The notes below the pieces were generated by a model. That model did no database searches. It worked only from the letters and a program-made list of their open reading frames with translations, and had not been told where the DNA came from. The position numbers and the translations under genes are program-made. Shown in pieces: positions 1 to 7,813 of a stretch of DNA of 14,203 bases. Source of the DNA: an uncultured Mycoplasmatota bacterium. GTDB taxonomy: Bacteria > Bacillota_I > Bacilli_A > RF39 > UBA660. Numbering within the stretch: the stretch's first letter is position 1; each line of letters begins with the position of its first letter. The DNA is taken from positions 1 through 14,203 of the forward strand of contig CANRVM010000019.1 of assembly GCA_947643295.1 (NCBI GenBank). The letters are read 5' to 3'.

Positions 1-3000
1 TATTGTATTCTTCTAATTCTTTATTAAATTCACTTGTAAGATTATAACGATCCGTATTTAAGTAATTTAAATAATTATTGGCTGATGCCTTTCTTTTCAC
101 ATGAAGTTTATAAACATTGGTTGTTCCATCTTCTGCTGTTACTGTGATATTTACTACATTATCTGTATTAATTTGAAAACCATAATTCCCTGTAATTTTA
201 TAGTTGGAAGTAGGCTGTGTTGTCTCCACATTTAAGTTTAAACTTGTAACTCCTGCATTTACTTCTAAGCTATATTCAAAATTATTACTTTGAAATTGTG
301 GAGATAAAGTTCCTTCTAAAGCATCCAAGGTCTTTAATGTAGCATCTGAATTCTTAAAGCGAATGATAGATACTTCATATATTTGTACAGATCCATCTTC
401 TGATGTTGAAGTGATATTAAAGATATTCGTTCCAATTTTTAAACTTTTTGTTCCATCACCTGTTACTTTGGTTAAAGCATGTTCTGGTGTTGCAATAATT
501 TGGACCTGATTAATTTCATTTCCTACACTTACTGTATAATTAGAAATTACTTTATTGAACTTTGGATTTAAATCAAATATTTCGGTATCATTGCTCACTT
601 CTAAATTACTTAAGAAAGTATTACCACTTTGTTCACGATAAACATTTAAAGTATAAGTCTTTGTTTCTCTATTGACCGCCGTTACTACTACTTCAACAAC
701 GTTTAATCCCGTTTCAAAATTTTCATTACCAACAATTTTATATGTTGCCTTTTGATCTTCTAAAACCACATTTAATTCTAATTTTGTATAGTTATTTGGA
801 ATCGAGAAGTAGTACTCCGTTTTCTCAGGCTCAAAATTAATTTCTGTTTGTGGATTAACTACTTCTAATTTCTCAATATTAGCATTTCCTGAAGTATCTC
901 GAATAATGGTATAGGTGTAAGTGGAGACTTTACTACCATCTTCTGATGTCACTTCTACTGTGAAAGTATTAACATCATCTTCTAAAGTTACCTCTCCATC
1001 TCCTTTTACGGTTTGATATTTATGCCCCTTTTCTACAACAAATTGTATTTTTTCAATTTTACTTGGCACAACCATTGTATAAGAAGCTGTATCTGGATTA
1101 AATTCTTGATTTTGTTTACAATATCTTTCATTTTTATCACATAAATTTGGGATAAGTCCATCAATTCTAATATGATGTGGATAAGGATTCGATGATTTAT
1201 CACGTTCAATTTCAATATGATAAATTCGAATATCTCCATTTTCTGCTGTTACCGTAATTGGGAAAGTATTTTTACCAGCTGGAATATCTAAATCACCAAT
1301 ACCTAAGACTTCTGCTGTTTTATCCTCTGGTACAGCATCTATATGAATTGTATCCTCTTCTGGTGTTAATTTTAATGTATAATTACGTTTTATCTTATCA
1401 AATTCAGGCGTAAGTATTCCTTTATCGGTTGTTAATTCTTTTAAATAATTGTTTTCACTTCGTGGTTTTGCAGTAGAAATAATCGCATAGCCATCTCCAT
1501 TATTCCCCAATTGATATCCTCCAGTTGGGTTTGGTTGCTCCTCTTCTCCTGAAAACATTTGAATACGATCAAATTGATAGCCAGAATAATGAATGTTTGT
1601 AGTACCACTTATGATATTAGTATCAGTTGAATTTTCATCAATAGCAATACAATCTTCACAACCAGAAACAAAGGATGAACCTCCACCTCCAGAGTGTCCA
1701 CAACCAGCTCCTGAGTAACCCCCATAGTAACCGCCACCAGCTCCTCCAGAACCATCAGAACAATGACCTCCTGGCATACCATAACCAAAGGCATATCCTG
1801 ATGTTTGATTCGGAATTGGTTTCGTATTATATCCCATTGTTCCTTCAATAGTGCCTCCTGCACCACCGATTCCAGAATAGTGTCCACCACCTCCACCAGC
1901 AGCGACCATAATACGAGATTTCAAACTATCAAATTCATCCCAACCTGTTTTTTTCTTGGATGGCGTAAGACGGATATCCGTTGCTCCGCCACCTCCGCCA
2001 CCTGGTTCTGGCGCACTATCTTGATTACTATCATTTCCACCATTTGCACCACCGTTAAAGCCTCCAGATCCACCAACAAATCTTGAGGTAAAAGCACTAT
2101 CTTTTCCTTCACATCCTACATAGATATAAAGTTTAGTACCTTTTCTTAAATATATTTCGCCTTCTGAATAAGCACCATAGCCACCGCGATATCTTAAGGC
2201 CCAATTGGTTCTTCCATATCCACCTCTTGCACCCCAACTTCTTATTTTGTAATAAGTTGAAGCAGGAGCTACAAATTCTTGATATTCTCCTGTACATTGG
2301 TAAGTAAAGGTTTGATCTACAACTTCTGGTTCTCTAATTATTTTAATTTTATAAATTGTAGTATCTACTAAAGGATGGGTAACTGTTATCGTAATTTCAT
2401 TATCTGTTTCTAAACTAAGATACTCATTCCCTTTTATTTCTACTTTTGCTTCTTTATCATACGTCTCTGTTTTAATATGATCAATCGACATTCTATTATG
2501 TGGTATCTCAATAGTGTAGTTAGTTACAATACTAATAAATTCTGGAACCAAATCATATTTATGATTGTCTAAATCTAGAGATACTAATTTGGTAGAGTGT
2601 TCATCTGGCGCTAAAGATCCTCTAGTTGCTGTTACTTGATAAGTTCGTTCATCCCCATTAGGAGCTGTTACGACAATATCAATTATTTTTGTCTCTCCCA
2701 AATCTATTGTGTATTTTCCAAGTCCTTTTACAGTAGCATTGGAATCCGCCAAAACACCTTCTAATGTAAAGTGTTGTTCATATTTATCTAATGTTAAGAT
2801 ATAACTATTATCAAAAGAATCAAAATCTTTATTAAATGTACCATAGTTTGCCTTTAAGTCTAGAAGATAATTATTTCTTGATTTAGAGAATAATGGAGTA
2901 ATTTTAACATGTCCGTAATTTGAGTGTCCATCTTGAATTCCAGTACCATCTATTGTTGGTTGTCCTGTATATTCTCCAGCACTTAATAAAGCATTAGCAC

Positions 3001-6000
3001 CATTTGATCCTGCTGGTGTGTATTTTGGATCCTTTCCATCTTTCCAATTATATCCCAAACCATCAATCATTTCTGTATTTTCAAAATATTTTCCTGAGTA
3101 ATGAATCATATCATTTGAATGTTTAATAACATTTGCCGTAGAATCACTACTAATCGAATTGGAACCAGGATGTCCTGAAATATAGGATGATCCTCCACTT
3201 CCTGAGGAAGTCATTGGACCACCATCTCCACCACCAGAACCTCCGTAGTAGCCACCGCCACCACCACCACCATATCCTGATGAAGTGTGGCCAATACCAC
3301 CAGTTCCAAATACTCCAGTTCCTCCGTGTCTTCCTGAGGCACTATTAAATCCTATTCCACCACTTGTTTGTGTAGCTCCAGTATTTAATATAAGTCCCCA
3401 AGAACCTCTTGCATAATAAGGCACATCATAGGAGTATAATCCACCACCAGCTCCTCCGTTACTTCCAGAATACCAAGTAGTGGCTCCTCCTCCTCCAGCT
3501 GCAACCATAATACGTGTTTTCAAGGAGTCGAAATCATACCAATCGCCAGGAATCAGACGAATATCCGTTGCTCCTCCTCCTCCAGATCCCTGAGAAGTAC
3601 CAACAGCTCCACCATTGAAGGAATTTCCATGAGTAACACTATTTCCAACATAGATATATAATTTTTCTCCTGTATCTAATAGAATGTCACCCTTAGTATA
3701 GGCACCTTTTCCACCAATGAATTTTCCTAAGTTTGCACCTTGGGAACCCCATAGTTCAAAGCGATATTTTCCTCTTGCTGGTGCGATAAATTCTTGGTAG
3801 TCTCCAGTAGATTCATAATGATATAAAGGATCTGGCATAACACCTCGTTTATAAGAAATAGTATAAATAGTATCTAAACTATTTGGTTCTGTTACTATTA
3901 TTTTAATTTGTCCTTCGTTTCCTATTAGTAAACGATTTCCTTCTATTTGAACCGTAGCTTCTTCATCAAATGGGATAGCGTCAAATTCTAAATCAAGAGC
4001 ATCTGGTGAAATCTCTACTGTATAATTTGTTGTATTAGAATGAAATTCTGGTTTTAAAATAGGTTCAACAGCGTCTTTTGCTGTTACAAAATCTAAATCA
4101 GCGAGTTTAGAAGAGTGTTCATTCGTAGGTAATTGTTCTCTTCTAATATTTACTCTATATACACGAATGTCACCACTCTCACTAATAACAGAAAGTTCAA
4201 CTGTTTTTGGATTATTATATTTTATTTTATAGACTCCTGTTCCAGTAACAGCGGCAGTTTTATCTGCTACTTCTGCATCTATTGTTACGTAACGCTCTTC
4301 TTTTTCTAGAATTAAATCATATTCAAATACAGTGGATGAAAAGTTTGGTGTTAATGTTCCAACATTTGAAGTAATATTTTTTAAATAATTATTTTGTGAT
4401 TTAAGGAATAATGGTGTAATTTTAGCGTATCCATCACCCTCATTTCCTTCTACTTTCTTTGTACCATCGTGAGTTGGTTGACCTGTATATTCACCACTAG
4501 CTAATACGGCATGAGCACCATTTGAACTTGCTGCATTATACTGTGGTTGTGAATTCGCATTTCTCCAACGATATCCCAATCCATCAATCATTAATGTATT
4601 TTCAAAATATTTTCCTGAATAATGAATAGACTCTTCTGTATGGACAATGCCTCCACTAGTAGAGGTTGATGTTTCTTCAATAGAATTACATCCAGGATGA
4701 CCAGAAATATAAGAGGATCCTCCCATTCCTGATGAAGTCATTGGACCACCGTCACCACCGCCACCTCCACCATAGTAGCCAGCTCCACCGCCGCCACCAT
4801 GACAAGAGGAATAATGCCCTTGTCCACCATAGCCGAAGCCCCCAGGTTGACCATGTTTTCCTTTATTAGAAGAATAAAAACCTAGGCCACCTGAAGTTTG
4901 TGTTCCTCCAGAATTTAGTGTATACCCCCAACTTCCTGAGGCAAAGTATGGAAAATCATAAGCGTACAATCCTCCAGCTGCTCCGCCCTCAGCTCCATAA
5001 GACCATGTAACGACGCCACCGCCACCACCAGCAACCATGATACGGCTTTTTTGTGAATCAAAATCATTCCATGCACCACTTACTAATCGAACATCAGTGG
5101 CACCACCTCCAAGACCTCCACAACTACCAGCATATCCACCACCATTAAAAGAGAAATAATCGGCATGATGAACGCTATTTCCTACATAAATATATAATGT
5201 GTCCCCTTTGTTCAAAATGATTTCTCCACTAGTATAAGCACCTTTTCCACCTAAATGGTTTCCTTTATTAGCACCTTGGGAACCCCATAGTTCTATTTTA
5301 TATTTTCCTCTTGTTGGCGCTATAAACGTTTCATAATTTCCTGTATAATCAAATGTATACTCTGCTTTCGGTTTTTCACCTCGAGTATAGAAAATCGTAT
5401 AAACAGTATCAGGAGTATTTGGTTCTGATACCGTTATTTTTATATCACCAGAATCATTAATAATTAATTCATTACCTTCTATTTTAATAGTCGCTTCACT
5501 ATCATAAGCAACTGCATCAACAGCGACACTTAACGCATTCGGTGCAATCTCAATAGAATAATTAGTAGTATCCGAATCAAAATCAGGTTCTAGTATTAAA
5601 TCTAAATTACTTTTTTCCATGGTTAAAAACAATTCTGCAAGTTGTGAGGAATGTTCGTTCGGATTTAATCGTGCTCTTTTTAAATGAATTTGATAAACTT
5701 GTACTAACCCACTTTCGCTAGTTACTGTTAATTCTACTAATTTTTCTTCATTATATCTTATACTATATTTACCTTCTCCTGTTAAAGTTGCAAAAGCATC
5801 TGATAAAGTAGCAGAAATTTCTGTCTCTTTTTTTTCTTTATCCATCACTATTTCATATTCATAAGTAGTAGCTGAAAAATTAGGAGATAATACTCCTTCT
5901 GTTGCAGTAATTGATGTTAAGCTATTATCATTTGATAATTCTCTAACATAGCTAATCTTAGCATAACCATTTCCTGCATTACCTTCTTGTGTTGCAGTAC

Positions 6001-6994
6001 CATCATGAGTTGGTTGGTCGACTTTAAAATCTTGTACGTTTGTCCACGAATATCCTGATCCATCAATAATAGCAGTATCAAAGAAAACATATTCTGTCCA
6101 AGAATAAGACTGATTTTTTGTTATTTTTTTGGTATTAATAGGCAATCCATCTTTCGTAACAGCAATACATCCATTGTGTCCTGAAATATAAGAAGAGCCT
6201 CCGCCGCCTCCAGAACAGATGTTAGAACCACCTCCACCATACCAGCCAGAGCCGCCACCAGCACCTCCATCAGTACTGATACCGTTACCACCAACGCCAA
6301 AAGCACCAATAGCAGTTGCATGGGTTGGAGAAGCAACAGTATGTCCTCCAACAGTTTGTCCTCCACCAGTACCATAATGACCAGCGGCACTACTTCCCAA
6401 ATAATTTGGTTGAAATCCATTTACTCCTCCAGCATTTCCACCGTTTGAAGTCCATTTAGCAGAACTTTCATAAGCAGCTCCACCTCCACCTCCAGCAACC
6501 ATGATTCTAGAAGCTAGAGAATTTTTCTCATTCCAAGTAGCAGGAGTGGAAGTTTTTACCGTTCTAACATCTGTTGCTCCTCCACCAGCTCTACCATCTT
6601 TATCTTTTCCAGAAGGAGTGTTTCCTCCACCATTCCATCCACCAGTATAATTCCACTGATTCGAAGAAGGTTGTCCTCCAACATAAAAGTACAGTTTTTG
6701 TCCTTTTTTTAATTTCACATTACCAGAGGTATATCCACCATATCCTCCAAATAGCCAAGTATCTGTATAGTTACCACCTTGTGCTCCCCAAAGTTGAATT
6801 TTATAAATTCCATCTTTTGGAACAACATATTCTTGATACTCACCTGTATAACTAAAATCTTGATTTTCTCCCTCTGCTTTCACATCTATTTGATTAAAAC
6901 ACACAAAAAGTGCAAAAAATATAATAACAAAAATATATATTTTTTGATATAGAAAACTAATAAAATTTAAATACAAACTTTTATTCATTCTCAT
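1..6994 (-). CDS. Giant secreted glycine-rich / cadherin-like repeat surface protein (partial, C-terminus beyond window)
   Basis: One open frame of 2,331 codons without a stop, checked triplet by triplet, continues past base 1. The start is ATG 6994: a GGAG site (7005-7008) lies 10 nt upstream, and an in-frame TAG at 6998-7000 rules out anything longer; ATG 6988 is a weaker alternative. Residues 1-40 are a signal peptide (basic start, hydrophobic stretch at about 19-33, likely cleavage after V-K-A at 40). Four glycine-rich modules follow at about 45-351, 545-863, 1057-1369 and 1561-1844, similar to the ALK/LTK glycine-rich domain family (PF12810). Between them are pairs of roughly 90-residue cadherin-like beta-sandwich repeats (PF12733-like; signatures F-x-x-x-x-x-x-Y near the start, V-T-x-E-x-G-x-x-x-x-Y near the end). 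At least five such repeats follow module 4. This is the architecture of a surface adhesin or scaffold; the ligand is unknown. No LPXTG or membrane anchor is visible because the C-terminus is missing. It is transcribed alone from its own promoter. Confidence 0.93.
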   Translation of the reverse strand, partial: MRMNKSLYLNFISFLYQKIYIFVIIFFALFVCFNQIDVKAEGENQDFSYTGEYQEYVVPKDGIYKIQLWGAQGGNYTDTWLFGGYGGYTSGNVKLKKGQKLYFYVGGQPSSNQWNYTGGWNGGGNTPSGKDKDGRAGGGATDVRTVKTSTPATWNEKNSLASRIMVAGGGGGAAYESSAKWTSNGGNAGGVNGFQPNYLGSSAAGHYGTGGGQTVGGHTVASPTHATAIGAFGVGGNGISTDGGAGGGSGWYGGGGSNICSGGGGGSSYISGHNGCIAVTKDGLPINTKKITKNQSYSWTEYVFFDTAIIDGSGYSWTNVQDFKVDQPTHDGTATQEGNAGNGYAKISYVRELSNDNSLTSITATEGVLSPNFSATTYEYEIVMDKEKKETEISATLSDAFATLTGEGKYSIRYNEEKLVELTVTSESGLVQVYQIHLKRARLNPNEHSSQLAELFLTMEKSNLDLILEPDFDSDTTNYSIEIAPNALSVAVDAVAYDSEATIKIEGNELIINDSGDIKITVSEPNTPDTVYTIFYTRGEKPKAEYTFDYTGNYETFIAPTRGKYKIELWGSQGANKGNHLGGKGAYTSGEIILNKGDTLYIYVGNSVHHADYFSFNGGGYAGSCGGLGGGATDVRLVSGAWNDFDSQKSRIMVAGGGGGVVTWSYGAEGGAAGGLYAYDFPYFASGSWGYTLNSGGTQTSGGLGFYSSNKGKHGQPGGFGYGGQGHYSSCHGGGGGAGYYGGGGGGDGGPMTSSGMGGSSYISGHPGCNSIEETSTSTSGGIVHTEESIHYSGKYFENTLMIDGLGYRWRNANSQPQYNAASSNGAHAVLASGEYTGQPTHDGTKKVEGNEGDGYAKITPLFLKSQNNYLKNITSNVGTLTPNFSSTVFEYDLILEKEERYVTIDAEVADKTAAVTGTGVYKIKYNNPKTVELSVISESGDIRVYRVNIRREQLPTNEHSSKLADLDFVTAKDAVEPILKPEFHSNTTNYTVEISPDALDLEFDAIPFDEEATVQIEGNRLLIGNEGQIKIIVTEPNSLDTIYTISYKRGVMPDPLYHYESTGDYQEFIAPARGKYRFELWGSQGANLGKFIGGKGAYTKGDILLDTGEKLYIYVGNSVTHGNSFNGGAVGTSQGSGGGGATDIRLIPGDWYDFDSLKTRIMVAAGGGGATTWYSGSNGGAGGGLYSYDVPYYARGSWGLILNTGATQTSGGIGFNSASGRHGGTGVFGTGGIGHTSSGYGGGGGGGYYGGSGGGDGGPMTSSGSGGSSYISGHPGSNSISSDSTANVIKHSNDMIHYSGKYFENTEMIDGLGYNWKDGKDPKYTPAGSNGANALLSAGEYTGQPTIDGTGIQDGHSNYGHVKITPLFSKSRNNYLLDLKANYGTFNKDFDSFDNSYILTLDKYEQHFTLEGVLADSNATVKGLGKYTIDLGETKIIDIVVTAPNGDERTYQVTATRGSLAPDEHSTKLVSLDLDNHKYDLVPEFISIVTNYTIEIPHNRMSIDHIKTETYDKEAKVEIKGNEYLSLETDNEITITVTHPLVDTTIYKIKIIREPEVVDQTFTYQCTGEYQEFVAPASTYYKIRSWGARGGYGRTNWALRYRGGYGAYSEGEIYLRKGTKLYIYVGCEGKDSAFTSRFVGGSGGFNGGANGGNDSNQDSAPEPGGGGGGATDIRLTPSKKKTGWDEFDSLKSRIMVAAGGGGGHYSGIGGAGGTIEGTMGYNTKPIPNQTSGYAFGYGMPGGHCSDGSGGAGGGYYGGYSGAGCGHSGGGGSSFVSGCEDCIAIDENSTDTNIISGTTNIHYSGYQFDRIQMFSGEEEQPNPTGGYQLGNNGDGYAIISTAKPRSENNYLKELTTDKGILTPEFDKIKRNYTLKLTPEEDTIHIDAVPEDKTAEVLGIGDLDIPAGKNTFPITVTAENGDIRIYHIEIERDKSSNPYPHHIRIDGLIPNLCDKNERYCKQNQEFNPDTASYTMVVPSKIEKIQFVVEKGHKYQTVKGDGEVTLEDDVNTFTVEVTSEDGSKVSTYTYTIIRDTSGNANIEKLEVVNPQTEINFEPEKTEYYFSIPNNYTKLELNVVLEDQKATYKIVGNENFETGLNVVEVVVTAVNRETKTYTLNVYREQSGNTFLSNLEVSNDTEIFDLNPKFNKVISNYTVSVGNEINQVQIIATPEHALTKVTGDGTKSLKIGTNIFNITSTSEDGSVQIYEVSIIRFKNSDATLKTLDALEGTLSPQFQSNNFEYSLEVNAGVTSLNLNVETTQPTSNYKITGNYGFQINTDNVVNITVTAEDGTTNVYKLHVKRKASANNYLNYLNTDRYNLTSEFNKELEEYN
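2..1462 (-). repeat. Tandem cadherin-like beta-sandwich repeats after module 4
   Basis: Residues about 1845-2331 hold five full repeats of about 85-100 residues and the beginning of another. Each starts with N-x-x-L-x-x-L or a similar strand, has a central N-Y-T or E-Y-S/F strand, and ends with V-T-A/S-E-x-G-x-x-x-x-Y-x-(I/V/L) followed by a basic pair (for example V-K-R-K, I-E-R-D, V-Y-R-E). This is the usual form of the PF12733-type cadherin-like domain, which in Bacillota surface proteins often occurs in long stalk-like rows. The second repeat of this group contains an insert with two cysteines (L-C-D-K-N-E-R-Y-C). Confidence 0.75.
1463..2314 (-). repeat. Glycine-rich module 4 of the giant surface protein (cysteine-rich variant)
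   Basis: Residues about 1561-1844, landmark Trp at 1587 (505 residues after module 3). It keeps GGGGGGATDIRL and SRIMVAAGGGGG, but the later motif is GGSSFVSGCEDC and not GGSSYISGHPG, and the D-G-x-G-Y-x-W motif is replaced by a short Q-M-F-S-G-E-E-E-Q-P segment. Cysteines occur at Y-Q-C-T-G, Y-V-G-C-E-G, G-G-H-C-S-D, G-A-G-C-G-H and twice in G-C-E-D-C, which suggests disulfide stabilisation outside the cell. Confidence 0.83.
2888..3826 (-). repeat. Glycine-rich module 3 of the giant surface protein
   Basis: Residues about 1057-1369, landmark Trp at 1082 (512 residues after module 2). It has all the motifs of module 2, including GGGATDIRL, SRIMVA-type T-R-I-M-V-A, G-G-D-G-G-P-M-T-S-S-G, GGSSYISGHPG and D-G-L-G-Y-N-W, but has no cysteine: H-P-G-S replaces H-P-G-C. 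The near identity with module 2 points to a fairly recent internal duplication. Confidence 0.85.
4406..5362 (-). repeat. Glycine-rich module 2 of the giant surface protein
   Basis: Residues about 545-863, with the landmark Trp at 570, 501 residues after that of module 1. It has the same motif order: L-W-G-S-Q-G, K-G-D-T-L-Y-I-Y-V-G, GGGATDVRL, SRIMVAGGGGG, a run of glycines around Y-Y-G-G-G-G-G-G-D-G-G, GGSSYISGHPG, and D-G-L-G-Y-R-W. Cysteines sit at S-C-G-G-L, S-S-C-H-G and H-P-G-C. It is very close to module 3, with conserved stretches even at nucleotide level. Confidence 0.85.
5942..6862 (-). repeat. Glycine-rich module 1 of the giant surface protein
   Basis: Residues about 45-351. It opens with the pattern Y-T-G-x-Y-Q-E-Y-V-V-P and L-W-G-A-Q-G-G (Trp 69), then G-x-x-L-Y-F-Y-V-G-G, GGGATDVR, SRIMVAGGGGG and, near the end, GGSSYISGH, and closes with G-N-G-Y-A-K-I. 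It is the most divergent of modules 1-3. It carries one Cys in N-I-C-S-G-G and one just after the SGH motif (H-N-G-C). It contains a Y-S-W-T insertion before the D-G-S-G-Y-S-W motif that modules 2 and 3 lack. Confidence 0.85.
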
Positions 6995-7027
6995 ACCCTA
7001 CTAACTCCACTTTACGATTCTATATTT

Positions 7028-7056
7028 ATTATACTATATTCTTTTAAATTTGTCTT
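7028..7056 (-). promoter_or_regulatory. Sigma-A-type promoter of the giant surface-protein gene
   Basis: Read on the minus strand: AAGACA (-35, 7051-7056), a 17-nt spacer, then a perfect TATAAT (-10, 7028-7033). Transcription would begin near 7020, giving a leader of about 27 nt that includes the GGAG ribosome-binding site at 7005-7008. Confidence 0.6.
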
Positions 7057-7107
7057 GTATTTTATTTTATTTATGCAAAAAATTATAAGCTAAAATATAA
7101 TAAGCAA

Positions 7108-7136
7108 ACTAACGTTAGTATTGAGTTAGAGGTTAG
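7108..7136. promoter_or_regulatory. Palindrome ACTAACGTTAGT with two further GTTAG copies (possible operator)
   Basis: A perfect 12-bp palindrome occupies 7108-7119. GTTAG recurs at 7114-7118, 7125-7129 and 7132-7136. The cluster lies about 50 bp upstream of the -35 box of the giant gene, a position suited to an activator or a distal operator. No known regulator with this site was recognised, and chance cannot be excluded in AT-rich DNA. Confidence 0.3.
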
Positions 7137-7177
7137 ATGATAACTATCCATATTTTTTTACTCTAGAAAACATAGTT

Positions 7178-7210
7178 AAATAAAACTATCTTCACATATT
7201 AGTGAAGATA
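7178..7210 (-). terminator. Hairpin terminator downstream of the small membrane-protein gene
   Basis: On the minus strand TATCTTCAC (7202-7210) pairs over 9 bp with GTGAAGATA (7187-7195) across a 6-nt loop, followed by GTTTTATTT (7178-7186). It begins 27 nt after the stop of the 172-residue protein gene. The U-tract is interrupted, so termination may be incomplete. Confidence 0.55.
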
Positions 7211-7237
7211 TAAAAAAAGATAGCAATTTCTACTAAC

Positions 7238-7756
7238 TTAATGTTTTATAGTTTTTACTAGTTTTTTAACTCCCTTATCTCGGGAAGAACCATTCCATTC
7301 TAAGGATGGGTAATAACTTTTTTGTTCCTCCAAGTACTTCTTTCTTTCTTCCTCATATCTTTGTATTTTATTTTCAAATTCTTGTATATTAACACTTGAA
7401 TAACCATGTTTATCTTTTGTAACGATACCAGCTTCTTTTAGAGATTCCTCTAGTTCTTGTTTTGAAATTTTGTAATTTAACTCGGGATATTGTTTTTTTA
7501 ATTGATCTTGCTTTTCTAAAATCATATCACGAACGGAACCAATAGTCATACCAATAGATAAAGGTAATACTACACCAAATAACAATGGTACTGGTGAAAA
7601 AATGATGCCACAGGAACCAATACTTATCATAAAAAAGCTACCTATGATAGTCTTATATATTCTAGGCTCATCCTTTTTATCAAAAAAGTAGGTATCATAT
7701 AATTTTGCATATCCCTTATAATTATCTTTTGTAATGATTAATTCTTCTTTTTTCAT
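7238..7756 (-). CDS. Small two-pass membrane protein of unknown function
   Basis: 172 residues; I do not recognise a family. ATG 7756 is preceded by GAGG with suitable spacing. The N-terminal 35 residues are polar and charged (I-T-K-D-N-Y-K-G-Y-A-K-L-Y-D). Two hydrophobic segments at about 36-54 and 56-75 form a membrane hairpin with a short S-P-V-P turn. The remaining ~97 residues are strongly charged: a helical stretch K-Q-E-L-E-E-S-L-K-E-A-G-I-V, then a probable coiled coil (E-F-E-N-K-I-Q-R-Y-E-E-E-R-K-K-Y-L-E-E) and a basic tail. By the positive-inside rule both ends are probably cytoplasmic (inference). It follows the two sigma-factor genes but has its own promoter, and a hairpin terminator lies downstream. 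A role as a membrane partner of the sigma factors is possible but unsupported by any recognised domain. Confidence 0.8.
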   Translation of the reverse strand: MKKEELIITKDNYKGYAKLYDTYFFDKKDEPRIYKTIIGSFFMISIGSCGIIFSPVPLLFGVVLPLSIGMTIGSVRDMILEKQDQLKKQYPELNYKISKQELEESLKEAGIVTKDKHGYSSVNIQEFENKIQRYEEERKKYLEEQKSYYPSLEWNGSSRDKGVKKLVKTIKH

Positions 7757-7780
7757 AATTATCCTCTTTTCTTATTTTGT

Positions 7781-7808
7781 ATTATAACATTTATTATGTT
7801 TTTGTAAA
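7781..7808 (-). promoter_or_regulatory. Promoter of the small membrane-protein gene
   Basis: TTTACA (7803-7808; 5 of 6 to the -35 consensus), a 16-nt spacer and a perfect TATAAT (7781-7786) on the minus strand. It fills the 57-bp gap after the second sigma-factor gene, so this gene can be expressed independently of the sigma operon. Confidence 0.6.
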
Positions 7809-7813
7809 TAAAT

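Noticed and set aside
1805..2086. Plus-strand ORF of 93 codons inside the giant gene
   Set aside because: It is antisense to a glycine-rich module, where GGN codons suppress stops on other frames; it has no ribosome-binding site and its product is low-complexity Ser/Thr-rich sequence.
2888..5362. CRISPR or DNA tandem-repeat array
   Set aside because: The repetition is at the level of ~1.5-kb protein modules with in-frame divergence; there are no short identical repeats with unique spacers.
6121..6420. Minus-strand ORF of 99 codons inside module 1
   Set aside because: It is a frame-shifted reading of the glycine codons of the main frame (poly-Val/Leu product). The same applies to the minus-strand ORFs at 1033-1239, 1609-1896 and 1921-2112.
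1463..6862. Collagen-like triple-helix repeats
   Set aside because: The glycines occur in runs and irregular spacing and not as regular Gly-X-Y triplets; motif order matches the ALK/LTK-type glycine-rich domain instead.
7238..7756. Anti-sigma factor call for the two-pass membrane protein
   Set aside because: Position beside the sigma genes is suggestive, but no anti-sigma motif (such as a zinc-binding H-x-x-x-C-x-x-C) is present and it has its own promoter.
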